From NCBI RefSeq assembly GCF_000218545.1, contig NC_015671.1, positions 372,001 through 436,000 on the forward strand: a stretch of 64,000 nt of DNA, written 5' to 3'. This document shows positions 7,261 through 15,611 of the stretch, piece after piece. The notes below the pieces were generated by a model. The model made no database searches, was not told where the DNA came from, and saw only the letters and a program-made list of their open reading frames with translations. Source of the DNA: Cellulomonas gilvus ATCC 13127. GTDB taxonomy: Bacteria > Actinomycetota > Actinomycetes > Actinomycetales > Cellulomonadaceae. Numbering within the stretch: position 1 is the stretch's first letter; every line of letters starts with the position of its first letter. The position numbers and the translations under genes were made by a program.

Positions 7261-10176
7261 GTGACTGCCCTGGCCGACGAGAACCGCGTGGTGACCGACC
7301 TCGTCGCGGCGCTGCGTTCCGCGGTCCGCGGCACGGTCGACGACTCCTCGCGCCGGCGCGCGGAGTACTCCACGGACGCGTCGAACTACCGCGTGGTGCC
7401 CCAGGTCGTGGTGTTCCCGCGCGACCCCGAGGACGTCGAGGCCGCGCTCGCGGTCGCCCGCGAGGCCGGTGCCCCGATCACCGCGCGCGGTGCGGGCACG
7501 TCGGTCGCCGGCAACTCGGTGGGGCCGGGCGTGGTGCTCGACTTCTCCCGGCACGTCAACCGCATCCTGGAGCTGGACCCCGACGCGCGCACCGCGCGCG
7601 TCGAGCCCGGCGTGATCATGGCGGCGGTGCAGAAGGCCGCGGCACCGCACGGCCTGCGCTTCGGCCCCGACCCGTCGACGTGGACCCGCGCGACGCTCGG
7701 CGGCATGATCGGCAACAACGCGTGCGGACCCCGCGCGGTGGCCTACGGCCGGACCGCGGACAACGTGCTGGAGCTCGACCTCGTCGACGGCACCGGCCGG
7801 CGGCTGACCGCGCGTGCGGGCACGGGAGCGCTCGACGTGGTGCCCGGCCTGCCCGAGCTGGTGGGCGCGAACCTGGACCTGCTGCGCACCGAGCTGGGCC
7901 GGTTCGGCCGCCAGGTGTCCGGCTACTCGCTCGAGCACCTGCTGCCGGAGAAGGGCAGCGACCTGGCCAAGGCCCTGGTCGGGACGGAGGGGACGGTCGG
8001 GACGCTGCTGTCCGCGACCGTGCGGCTCGTGCCGATCTCGGCGGCCCCCGTGCTCGTGGTGCTCGGCTACCCGGACATGCCGTCGGCGGCCGACGCGGTC
8101 CCCGCGCTGCTGGCGCACCGACCCATGGCGATCGAGGGCATGGACGCGCGGCTGGTGGACGTGGTGCGGCGCGTGCGCGGCGCCGCCGCGGTCCCCGACC
8201 TGCCGCCGGGTGCGGGCTGGCTCATGGTCGAGGTGGGCGGTGACACGCTCGACGAGGCGCTCGGGCGCGCGCACGCACTCGCCGCGGACGCCGGCACCAC
8301 CGCGGTCGGCCTGTTCCCGCCCGGACCGCAGGCGACCGCGATGTGGCGCATCCGGGAGGACGGCGCGGGCCTGGGCGGACGGACCCCCTCGGGCGCGCAG
8401 GCGTGGCCCGGGTTCGAGGACTCCGCCGTCCCGCCCGAGCGGCTCGGCGGCTACCTGCGCGAGCTCGACGCGCTCATGGCCCGGCACGGCGTCGACGGCC
8501 TGGCCTACGGGCACTTCGGCGACGGCTGCGTGCACCTGCGCATCGACATGCCGCTCGAGAGCTCGGGCGACCCGCTGCGCGCGTTCATGACCGACGCGGC
8601 CCACCTGGTCGCCGCGCACGGCGGCTCGCTGTCGGGCGAGCACGGCGACGGCCGCGCGCGTTCGGAGCTGCTGCCCGTCATGTACTCCGAGCGCGCGATC
8701 GAGGTGTTCGGGCAGTTCAAGGCGCTTCTCGACCCGCGCGACCTGCTGAACCCCGGCGTGCTGGTGCGGCCCGCCGCGATCGACGCGGACCTGCGCCGTC
8801 CCGCCGCCAAGCCGCTGCTCGCCACCACGGGCTTCGCGTTCCCGCACGACGCGGGCGACCTGACCACCGCCGTGCACCGGTGCGTGGGCGTGGGCAAGTG
8901 CCGCGCCGACTCGACCGCCGCGGGCGGCTTCATGTGCCCGTCCTACCTGGCCACGAAGGACGAGAAGGACTCGACGCGGGGCCGTGCCCGCGTGCTGCAG
9001 GAGATGGCCAACGGCTCGCTCGTCTCGCGCGGCTGGTCCTCACCCGAGGTGCACGAGGCGCTCGACCTGTGCCTGAGCTGCAAGGCCTGCTCGTCGGACT
9101 GCCCCGCGGGCGTGGACATGGCGACGTACAAGGCCGAGGTCCTGCACCGCACGTACCGGCGGCGCCTGCGCCCCATGAACCACTACGCGCTGGGCTGGCT
9201 GCCGCGCTGGGCGCGGCTCATCACGGGGCTGCCCGGCCTGTCCCGCGTGGTCAACGCGGTGCTGGGCGTGCGGCCCGTCGCCAAGGCCGTGCTCGCGGGC
9301 GGCGGCATGGACACGAGGCGCTCCATGGTCCGGTTCGCGGACGAGCCGTTCCGCCGCTGGGTCCGCCGCTCGGGTGCGGACCAGGTCACGGTCGCCGACG
9401 ACGCGCCGCCCCCCGCCGAGGACCAGCCGGGACTGCGGCCGCGTGTGCTGCTGTGGACCGACTCGTTCAGTGACACGCTCGCGCCGTCCGTCGCACGCGC
9501 TGCCGTGACCGTGCTGCGCGACGCGGGGTACGAGGTGCTCGTGCCGGACCACCAGGCCTGCTGCGGCCTCACGTGGATCAGCACGGGCCAGCTCGAGGGC
9601 GCGCGGCACCAGCTGGAGCACCTGCTCGAGGTGCTCGGTCCGTTCGCGGTCAACGGCATCCCGATCGTCGGGCTCGAGCCGTCCTGCACCGCGGTGCTCC
9701 GCTCCGACCTGCGGGACCTGCTGCCCGACGACCCGCGCGCGGTGGCCGTGGCCCGGGAGACCCGCACGCTCGCGGAGCTCCTCACCGCACCGGCCCCGAT
9801 CGGCCCCGGCGACCGCTGGCAGGTGCCCGACCTGTCCGACGTCACCGCGGTGGTGCAGCCGCACTGCCACCACTACTCGGTGATGACGTGGACGCCCGAC
9901 CGGCGCCTGCTCACCGACGCGGGTGCGCAGTTCTCCGCGATGGCCGGCTGCTGCGGCCTGGCGGGGAACTTCGGCATGGAGAAGGGCCACTACGACGTGT
10001 CCGTCGCGGTCGCGGAGAACTCGCTGCTGCCGGCGCTGCGCGACGCCGCACCCGGCGACGTGTACCTGGCCGACGGCTACTCGTGCCGCACGCAGGCCGA
10101 GCAGCTCGCGGGCGTGCACGGCGTGCACCTGGCCGAGCTGCTCGCGGCGAAGATCGGCGCACGCACGCCCGCGTGA
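7261..10176 (+). CDS. FAD-linked oxidase / Fe-S fusion dehydrogenase (YdiJ/D-lactate dehydrogenase-like)
   Basis: The 971-residue protein joins three units. An N-terminal PCMH-type FAD-binding domain (about 40-220, with ITARGAGTSVAGNS) and its FAD-oxidase C domain carry the signature GHFGDGCVHLRI and GSLSGEHGDGRARS. A ferredoxin-like segment follows, with LCLSCKACSSDCPAG (603-617) and extra Cys near 541-560 (RCVGVGKCR, FMCPS). Two CCG domains of the heterodisulfide-reductase/GlpC type come last (CCGLTW near 767, CCGLAGNFG near 897). This architecture oxidises D-2-hydroxyacids such as D-lactate or D-2-hydroxyglutarate and passes electrons to quinone or another carrier. The exact substrate cannot be read from sequence. 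Confidence 0.93.
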   Translation: MTALADENRVVTDLVAALRSAVRGTVDDSSRRRAEYSTDASNYRVVPQVVVFPRDPEDVEAALAVAREAGAPITARGAGTSVAGNSVGPGVVLDFSRHVNRILELDPDARTARVEPGVIMAAVQKAAAPHGLRFGPDPSTWTRATLGGMIGNNACGPRAVAYGRTADNVLELDLVDGTGRRLTARAGTGALDVVPGLPELVGANLDLLRTELGRFGRQVSGYSLEHLLPEKGSDLAKALVGTEGTVGTLLSATVRLVPISAAPVLVVLGYPDMPSAADAVPALLAHRPMAIEGMDARLVDVVRRVRGAAAVPDLPPGAGWLMVEVGGDTLDEALGRAHALAADAGTTAVGLFPPGPQATAMWRIREDGAGLGGRTPSGAQAWPGFEDSAVPPERLGGYLRELDALMARHGVDGLAYGHFGDGCVHLRIDMPLESSGDPLRAFMTDAAHLVAAHGGSLSGEHGDGRARSELLPVMYSERAIEVFGQFKALLDPRDLLNPGVLVRPAAIDADLRRPAAKPLLATTGFAFPHDAGDLTTAVHRCVGVGKCRADSTAAGGFMCPSYLATKDEKDSTRGRARVLQEMANGSLVSRGWSSPEVHEALDLCLSCKACSSDCPAGVDMATYKAEVLHRTYRRRLRPMNHYALGWLPRWARLITGLPGLSRVVNAVLGVRPVAKAVLAGGGMDTRRSMVRFADEPFRRWVRRSGADQVTVADDAPPPAEDQPGLRPRVLLWTDSFSDTLAPSVARAAVTVLRDAGYEVLVPDHQACCGLTWISTGQLEGARHQLEHLLEVLGPFAVNGIPIVGLEPSCTAVLRSDLRDLLPDDPRAVAVARETRTLAELLTAPAPIGPGDRWQVPDLSDVTAVVQPHCHHYSVMTWTPDRRLLTDAGAQFSAMAGCCGLAGNFGMEKGHYDVSVAVAENSLLPALRDAAPGDVYLADGYSCRTQAEQLAGVHGVHLAELLAAKIGARTPA

Positions 10177-10180
10177 CCCC

Positions 10181-10633
10181 TCAGGTCCGCTCGACGCGCG
10201 TCACGCCGCGGCCCGGGTGCCACGACGTCACGACGAGCGCCTCGCCCGACGCGTCGACGCGCGTGTGCACCACCTCCGTCACGTCGAGCGCGAAGTAGGC
10301 ACCCGGCGGCCCGTCGTCGGGGCGCGGCGCCTCCACCAGCCGGCCCGCGAGCTTGGCATCACCCACCCACTGCGTCGGGTCCGCCGGGGGCTCGAGCGTG
10401 GGCGAGTGCACCGCGACCCGCGGGTCACGCAGCACGTCGCGCAGCTTGACCGAGCCCGGCATCATGCCGAGCGTCACGTCCTGCGCGTCGAACGCGAGCT
10501 CGGTGCCCGAGATGCGCGGCGAGCCGTCCGCGCGCAACGTCGCCATCGTCTTGTTGGTGCCCGCACCGAACACCGCCCGCACCAGGGCCGCGAGGTCCGG
10601 TGCCTCGCGCTCCACGTCCCGCCATCGCGCCAT
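10181..10633 (-). CDS. pyridoxamine 5'-phosphate oxidase family (FMN/F420-type split barrel) protein
   Basis: ATG 10633 gives 150 residues, the usual length for the small PNPOx-like split-barrel family. The pattern GTNKTMATLRADGSPRISG near the N-terminus followed by a KLRDVLRDPRVAVHS strand-helix unit is typical of actinobacterial members that bind FMN or F420. It converges on the dehydrogenase with a 4-bp gap. The substrate is unknown. Confidence 0.85.
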   Translation of the reverse strand: MARWRDVEREAPDLAALVRAVFGAGTNKTMATLRADGSPRISGTELAFDAQDVTLGMMPGSVKLRDVLRDPRVAVHSPTLEPPADPTQWVGDAKLAGRLVEAPRPDDGPPGAYFALDVTEVVHTRVDASGEALVVTSWHPGRGVTRVERT

Positions 10634-10720
10634 CCGCCCACCCCACCACCGACCACCGACACCCGTCCGCGCGACGGACCGACGTTGCACCGACGGGTCC
10701 GGACGGGCAGGGTCGGAGGC

Positions 10721-11029
10721 ATGCTGGTCGCCTTCTCCGTCGCCCCGCTCGGTGCGGGCGAGTCCGTCGCCGAGGCCGTCGCGGATGCCGTCCGCATCGT
10801 GCGCGACTCGGGCCTGCCGAACCGCACCGATGCGATGTTCACCACGCTCGAGGGCGAGTGGGACGAGGTGATGGACGTGGTCCGCCGCGCGACCGAGGCC
10901 GTCGGACGGCACGGGCACCGCGTCAGCCTGGTGCTCAAGGCGGACATCCGGCCGGGTCACGTGGGCGAGCTCGACGGCAAGGTCGAGCGTGTCGAGGCGG
11001 CGCTCGCGCGCGCGGCCGGTGAGGGCTGA
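10721..11029 (+). CDS. MTH1187-family thiamine-binding protein
   Basis: The 102-residue product matches the MTH1187/YkoF-like ferredoxin-fold family: MLVAFSVAPLGAG at the start, TTLEGEWDEVMDVVRRA in the middle and the SLVLKADIRPG strand. Relatives bind thiamine or its precursors and form oligomers in the cytoplasm. GGAGG lies only 1 nt before the ATG at 10721. No thiamine pathway genes are adjacent. Confidence 0.88.
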   Translation: MLVAFSVAPLGAGESVAEAVADAVRIVRDSGLPNRTDAMFTTLEGEWDEVMDVVRRATEAVGRHGHRVSLVLKADIRPGHVGELDGKVERVEAALARAAGEG

Positions 11030-11192
11030 CTCACCCGGACGTGTGGACCGCGGCGGCGTGACCCGTCCGGCGGGCAGACCACCATCAACCAGACGTGGGA
11101 GAGTGTGGGCGCACACGCTCGCGTCGCCGCGGCAGCTCCACACTCCGAGGGGTCTCGCGCAGTCCAGCGCGCCCAGGAAGGCCGGGTCCCGG

Positions 11193-12842
11193 ATGCCCAT
11201 CTTCGAGCTCGACGAGGGTCGCGCACGCCTCGTCCAGCCGATGCAACCGCTCCCCGGCTCGTTCGCGAACGACTGCGCCGCGCTCCTGACGCACCACCTC
11301 GCCCCGATCGCGGGTGAGCCGCTGTTCCCGGTGCGGCGCCGGTCCGGCGCGCCCGACCACGCGGACCTGCCCGAGCTGCTGGCGCTGGACTCCACGGGGC
11401 GCACGGTGGTCGTCGAGGTGGTGCAGGTGCTCGACGACGACGCGGTGGTCGCGGCCCTGCGGCACGCGGGCGCGGCGGCGCGCATGACCGCGACGGACCT
11501 GGCGCGGTCCTACCACGCGGACCCGGACCGGTTCGCGGTGGACTTCGCGGCGTTCCGGGAGCAGGTCGCGTACGGGATGACGACGAGCCGGCGCGAGGGC
11601 GTGCGGCTCGTCGTGCTGTGCTCGGAGGTCGCGGCGGAGGCGGGGGACACGCTCGGGTACCTGCGCGGACCGGGACGGCACGTCGACGTGCTGCAGCTCG
11701 GCGTCGTGCGCGGCGCCGACGACCGCCGGCTGCTCGAGGTCGCCCCGCTGGCGCGGCACGAGAACGTGCGGCGTCCGGTCGAGCCCACGGCGCTGCGGCT
11801 CGTGCGCTCGTCCGAGGCGTCGTTCGCGACCGCGATGGCCTACGAGGGGGACCGGCGCCGGCCGCCGTCGCCCGTGGGGCACGCGACGGCGACGTTCGGC
11901 GCGCCGAACACGTCCACGGGTGCGCCGGTCGCGCCGGGGCTGCCGCCCACGTCGGCGTTCCCGTCCGCACCGCCGGTGACCGCGGCCACGCCCGCCGGTG
12001 TCCCGCACCGCGCGGCCCGGTCCTCGGACGACACCACGGTGGTGCCCCCCGTGCCCGCGGACCCGGGGCCCGCGGGCGCGCGGACGCCGGTCCGGCAGTC
12101 CGTGCTGCCCGCCACCCCGGCCGGTCAGGGCCAGGACGCGCGCCCGGCCTCGTCCTACGCGGGGGACCTGCCCGCCGGCACGCACCCCGCCGCGCCGTAC
12201 GCGGCGCCGCGGCAGTCGGGCGCCGCGACCGCGCTGCCGGGTGCGACGCCCATGTCGAGCGCGCTGGTGACCGACCTGCTGGGCTCGAACCCCTCGACGC
12301 GCTCGATGCCCTCGGCACCCGCGCCGCAGCAGCCGTGGTCCGCGCAGCCCAGCACCCCGTACACCCCGGGCGGGCTGCGGCCCGCGGGCGGCGAGCAGGC
12401 CGCGACCCCCGTACGTGGCGTCCCGCGGACGGCGGCGAGCTCGTCGGGCACGCCCGCGCGGGCGGTCTCGACGGAGCCGACACCCGCGGTGCCCACCGAG
12501 CCCGAGCCCGCACCCGTCGAGCCCGGGCGGTCCGAGCCCGACGCGCCCGCGAGCGCCGTCGAGCCGCGCACCACGCCGTACCCGGAGCTCGGCATCCTGG
12601 CGAAGCAGCGCCGCGCGCTGGCCACGCTCGTGTGGCTGCGCGAGCGCCGCAACCAGCGGATCGTCGCGCTGCTGCGGCACGACGGCCTGATCGAGCTGCC
12701 GGACGGGCGCACCTACATCGAGCCGGGCGATGCCGCGGCCGCGGCCGCGGGCTCGCTCACCGAGATCGACGGGTGGCGCGCGTGGCGCCTGGGCGACGGC
12801 GGTCCGACGCTCGCCGAGGCCACAGGCCGCGGCCACCTCTGA
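11193..12842 (+). CDS. degenerate nuclease-like domain fused to a RAMA/DUF4357-like modified-DNA reader domain
   Basis: ATG 11193 lies behind AGGAAGG; the product is 549 residues. Residues 1-190 resemble a PD-(D/E)xK fold: LLALDSTGR then TVVVEVVQVL (66-80) mimics the D...ExK strand pair seen in NucS/DUF91-like proteins, but Val77 replaces the catalytic Lys. Residues 210-465 are Pro/Ala/Thr-rich and probably disordered. The last 83 residues (467-549) have the pattern LLRHDGLIELPDGRTY, EPGDAAAAAAG, then DGWRAWRL, which resembles RAMA/DUF4357 domains thought to read modified bases. No methylase or helicase gene is nearby. Both domain calls are my reading of patterns, not a search result. It could be a nucleoid or DNA-repair accessory protein. 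Confidence 0.55.
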   Translation: MPIFELDEGRARLVQPMQPLPGSFANDCAALLTHHLAPIAGEPLFPVRRRSGAPDHADLPELLALDSTGRTVVVEVVQVLDDDAVVAALRHAGAAARMTATDLARSYHADPDRFAVDFAAFREQVAYGMTTSRREGVRLVVLCSEVAAEAGDTLGYLRGPGRHVDVLQLGVVRGADDRRLLEVAPLARHENVRRPVEPTALRLVRSSEASFATAMAYEGDRRRPPSPVGHATATFGAPNTSTGAPVAPGLPPTSAFPSAPPVTAATPAGVPHRAARSSDDTTVVPPVPADPGPAGARTPVRQSVLPATPAGQGQDARPASSYAGDLPAGTHPAAPYAAPRQSGAATALPGATPMSSALVTDLLGSNPSTRSMPSAPAPQQPWSAQPSTPYTPGGLRPAGGEQAATPVRGVPRTAASSSGTPARAVSTEPTPAVPTEPEPAPVEPGRSEPDAPASAVEPRTTPYPELGILAKQRRALATLVWLRERRNQRIVALLRHDGLIELPDGRTYIEPGDAAAAAAGSLTEIDGWRAWRLGDGGPTLAEATGRGHL

Positions 12843-12849
12843 CCGCGGC

Positions 12850-13848
12850 TCACGCCCAGCCGTACGCGGCCGTCCAGCGGTCGAGCTCCGCGTAGAAGCG
12901 CGCGCGGACGGGTGGTGCGGACAGCGTCAGGTCGTGCACGCCGTCGGGGATCCGCACCACGGTGACCACCGGGCCCAGCTGCACGGCGCGCCGCGCCAGG
13001 AGCTCGACGTCGAGCACCACGTCCGCCGAGCGCATCTGCTCGCTCCACCACGGGCTGATGAGCGTGCGCGCTGACGCGAGCATGAGGACGGGCGCGTCGA
13101 TCCGCAGCCCGCGGGCCACGAGCGTGTGCCCGGTCATGACCGCGCGCAGCCACCCCGCGCGCACGGGGAACGACGGCGTGGGCCGCCACCGCTCGTCGTA
13201 CGTCCACTCGCCGCCCGTCGCGGCCCCCACGGTGCGCGCGTAGTACCCGGGGTCGATGTTGGGCAGGGGCGCCTTGGGCTGGAAGCGCGCCAGCTGCGCG
13301 ACCGCGGGGGTGCTGAGGTTGCGCAGCAGACCCGAGCCCTGCAGCTCGAGCCACGGGCTGTTGAGGATCATGCCGCTGACCGCGCCGGGGTGCCGGGCGG
13401 CCCACAGCGAGACGACGAGCCCGCCGGTGGAGTGCCCCATGAGCATCACGCGGGCGTGCGGACCGAGCTCGTCGCGGATCACGCCGAGCGCGGCGTCCAG
13501 GTCCTCGTCGTACGTCGTGAGGTCGTCGACGTAGCCGGGGGTCTGGTGCTCGCGCAGGCTGCGGCCGTACTTGCGCAGGTCCACCGCGTAGAACGCGACG
13601 CCGCGCGCGTGCCAGTGCTCCGCGAGCCCGGTCTGGAAGAAGTAGTCCGACCAGCCGTGCACGTAGAGCAGCGCGCGCGCCGGGCGCAGCGCCGTCCCCG
13701 CGGGTGGCCGGTAGCGCACCAGCGTGGTGACGACCTCGCCCTCGTCGTCGTCGGCCAGCGCGAGCGTGCGCGCCTGGAAGCCCGAACCGAGCACGTCGTC
13801 GACCCACGTGCCGGTCGTCGTGCCGGTCGTCGTGCTGTCGTCGGGCAC
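12850..13848 (-). CDS. alpha/beta hydrolase (lysophospholipase-like)
   Basis: GTG 13848 follows a GGGAGG site; the product is 332 residues. The fold markers are LLYVHGWSDYFF (oxyanion region), the nucleophile elbow MGHSTGG with Ser as nucleophile, and a C-terminal IPDGVHDLTLS that supplies His. DLRKYGRS and the neighbouring LREHQTPGYVDDL pattern are typical of the monoacylglycerol lipase/lysophospholipase group. No signal peptide is visible, so it is probably cytoplasmic. It lies 17 bp downstream of the MDR gene in the same direction and is probably co-transcribed with it. Confidence 0.88.
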   Translation of the reverse strand: MPDDSTTTGTTTGTWVDDVLGSGFQARTLALADDDEGEVVTTLVRYRPPAGTALRPARALLYVHGWSDYFFQTGLAEHWHARGVAFYAVDLRKYGRSLREHQTPGYVDDLTTYDEDLDAALGVIRDELGPHARVMLMGHSTGGLVVSLWAARHPGAVSGMILNSPWLELQGSGLLRNLSTPAVAQLARFQPKAPLPNIDPGYYARTVGAATGGEWTYDERWRPTPSFPVRAGWLRAVMTGHTLVARGLRIDAPVLMLASARTLISPWWSEQMRSADVVLDVELLARRAVQLGPVVTVVRIPDGVHDLTLSAPPVRARFYAELDRWTAAYGWA

Positions 13849-13865
13849 CGCGCCTCCCGCCTCGG

Positions 13866-14822
13866 TCAGGGCGTCACGACGATCTTGCCGAACTGCGCGC
13901 CGGCCGCCAGACGGCCCAGGGCCTCGCCGGCCCGCGCGAGCGGGAACGTCGCGTCGACGAGCGGGCGCACGCCCGTGCGGGCGAGGAACGCGAGCAGGTG
14001 CACCAGGTCCTCGCGCGATCCCATCGTCACGCCGCGCACGGTGATCTCCTGGAAGAACACGCGTGTCAGCTCGGCCGCGGTCGGGTCGCCGCTGGTCGCG
14101 CCGGCCACCACCACGGTCCCGCCCGGCCGGACCGAGCGCATGGTGTGCGACCACGTGGCGCGGCCCACGGTCTCGAGCACCACGTCGGCGCGCGGCACAC
14201 GCGCACCCGGCTCGACCGCGCCGGCGGCGCCCAGGGTCAGTGCGCGTTCGCGGCGCTCGGGCGACCGGCTGGTCACCAGCACCTCGAGGCCGGCGGCGGC
14301 ACCCAGCAGGACCGCGGCGGTGGCGACGCCCCCGCCCGCACCCTGCACCAGCACGCGCTGGCCGGGCGTGGCGCGCCCCGCGGTGAACAGCATCCGGTAC
14401 GCGGTGAGCCAGGCCGTGGGCAGGCATGCGGCCTCGACGAAGGACAGCTCGGCGGGCTTGTCCACCAGGTTCCAGGTCGGCACCGCGACGCGTTCGGCGA
14501 GCGTCCCCGGGTAGCGCTCGGACAGCAGCGACCGCGGCTCGTCGGGGCCGACGCCGTGCCCGGCGGGCCCGCCGATCACGCCGTGCACCACCACCTCGCG
14601 TCCGTCGACCACACCCGCCGCATCGGTGCCGAGCACCATGGGCAGCTGTTCGGCGCGCAGCCCCACGCCGCGCAGCGACCACAGGTCGTGGTGGTTGAGC
14701 GCGGCGGCCCGCACGTCCACCACCGACCAGTGCTCGCGCGGCTCGGGCTCGGGACGCTCCCCGACCTCGAGACCCGACACGGGGTCGTCGGACGAGAAGG
14801 CGCGTACCCAGGCGGCGATCAC
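13866..14822 (-). CDS. zinc-independent MDR-family oxidoreductase (quinone reductase-like)
   Basis: The start is GTG 14822, 6 nt after TAACGT on this strand. The 318-residue protein has the GroES-like N-domain (LNHHDLWSLRG, LGTDAAGVV) and a Rossmann part with VLVQGAGGGVATAAVLLG. The structural zinc cysteines and catalytic zinc ligands of alcohol dehydrogenases are missing, so it belongs to the quinone reductase or enoyl reductase side of the superfamily. NADPH is the likely cofactor (TSRSPERRE after the second strand). The substrate is unknown. Confidence 0.88.
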   Translation of the reverse strand: MIAAWVRAFSSDDPVSGLEVGERPEPEPREHWSVVDVRAAALNHHDLWSLRGVGLRAEQLPMVLGTDAAGVVDGREVVVHGVIGGPAGHGVGPDEPRSLLSERYPGTLAERVAVPTWNLVDKPAELSFVEAACLPTAWLTAYRMLFTAGRATPGQRVLVQGAGGGVATAAVLLGAAAGLEVLVTSRSPERRERALTLGAAGAVEPGARVPRADVVLETVGRATWSHTMRSVRPGGTVVVAGATSGDPTAAELTRVFFQEITVRGVTMGSREDLVHLLAFLARTGVRPLVDATFPLARAGEALGRLAAGAQFGKIVVTP

Positions 14823-14828
14823 ACCGTC

Positions 14829-14834
14829 ACGTTA
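14829..14834 (-). promoter_or_regulatory. -10 hexamer before the MDR gene
   Basis: On the minus strand TAACGT is followed by 6 nt and the GTG at 14822. There is no ribosome site. Confidence 0.5.
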
Positions 14835-14868
14835 CCGACGCGTACGTGCGCAGGGCGATGCGCACGCG

Positions 14869-15588
14869 TCAGAGCACGGGCAGCATGCGCCCCAGGTCGG
14901 GGACCGAGTCGCCCGTCCAGCGGGCCTGGAGCGCGGCGGACAGCTCGTCCACGTCGTACGGCGTGCGCCCCGCGGCGAGCCGCACCCAGCGCCGCGCGTC
15001 GACGACCTCGAGGTCCCACCCGCCGCGCGCGACCACGATCGCGAGCAGCTCACGCGCCACCAGGTCGAGCGCACCCGGGTCCACCGGGTCGGGTACGGCG
15101 GTCGCGAACCGGCGCACCGAGCGCCGCAGGTCGTCGCCGTGCACCACGAGCTCGACCACGCGCGAGACGGTCACGGCCGACAGCCGGACCGGGCCGCGCC
15201 GGGCCTGGACCACGGGGTCGCCCTCGCGCGCCAGCTCGTCGAGGTTCGCGAACGCGGCGGCCGCGCGTGCGTCGATCCACGCGACCGGGTCGCCGGCCAC
15301 CTGGGCGGCGAGCTCGCGCGTGGTCGTCGCGATGTCCGCTGCGCGGCTGCCGTACGTGCCCAGGTACTCGCCGAGCGTGAGCGGCACGGTGCCCGGCGGC
15401 ACGGGTGTGCACGCCGCGAGCGCGTCCATCGCGCGGCCCAGGTGCGCCACGAGCTCCGCGACCGTCCAGCCCTCCAGGACCGACGGCTCGTCGCCCACGG
15501 TGTCGTCCACGACGTCCACCACCCAGGCGCGCAGGCGGTCCCACTGGGCGTGCAGAGCGGTGCCGGCCTCGGCCACGGTGGCGGTCAT
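14869..15588 (-). CDS. maleylpyruvate isomerase-family mycothiol-dependent enzyme
   Basis: The 239-residue product has the DinB-like N-domain of the MDMPI family: TVAELVAHLGRAM near residue 45 supplies a metal-ligand His, and VVELVVHGDDLRR supplies the second His region. A CAGGAT hexamer lies 6 nt upstream of the ATG. Family members use mycothiol for isomerisation or detoxification. The mshA gene at 52765 shows that the organism makes mycothiol. The true substrate is unknown. Confidence 0.82.
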   Translation of the reverse strand: MTATVAEAGTALHAQWDRLRAWVVDVVDDTVGDEPSVLEGWTVAELVAHLGRAMDALAACTPVPPGTVPLTLGEYLGTYGSRAADIATTTRELAAQVAGDPVAWIDARAAAAFANLDELAREGDPVVQARRGPVRLSAVTVSRVVELVVHGDDLRRSVRRFATAVPDPVDPGALDLVARELLAIVVARGGWDLEVVDARRWVRLAAGRTPYDVDELSAALQARWTGDSVPDLGRMLPVL

Positions 15589-15611
15589 GGAGCCATCCTG
15601 CCGAACGGACG

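Noticed and set aside
5290..8877. Very long minus-strand frame (over 1100 codons) opposite feoB and the dehydrogenase
   Set aside because: It is an artefact of high GC: low-complexity Arg/His/Gly composition, no domains, and fully antisense to clear genes.
11193..12842. Restriction-modification or other defence island
   Set aside because: Neighbours are metabolic genes, and no methylase, helicase, toxin or second nuclease is present. The RAMA-like protein stands alone.
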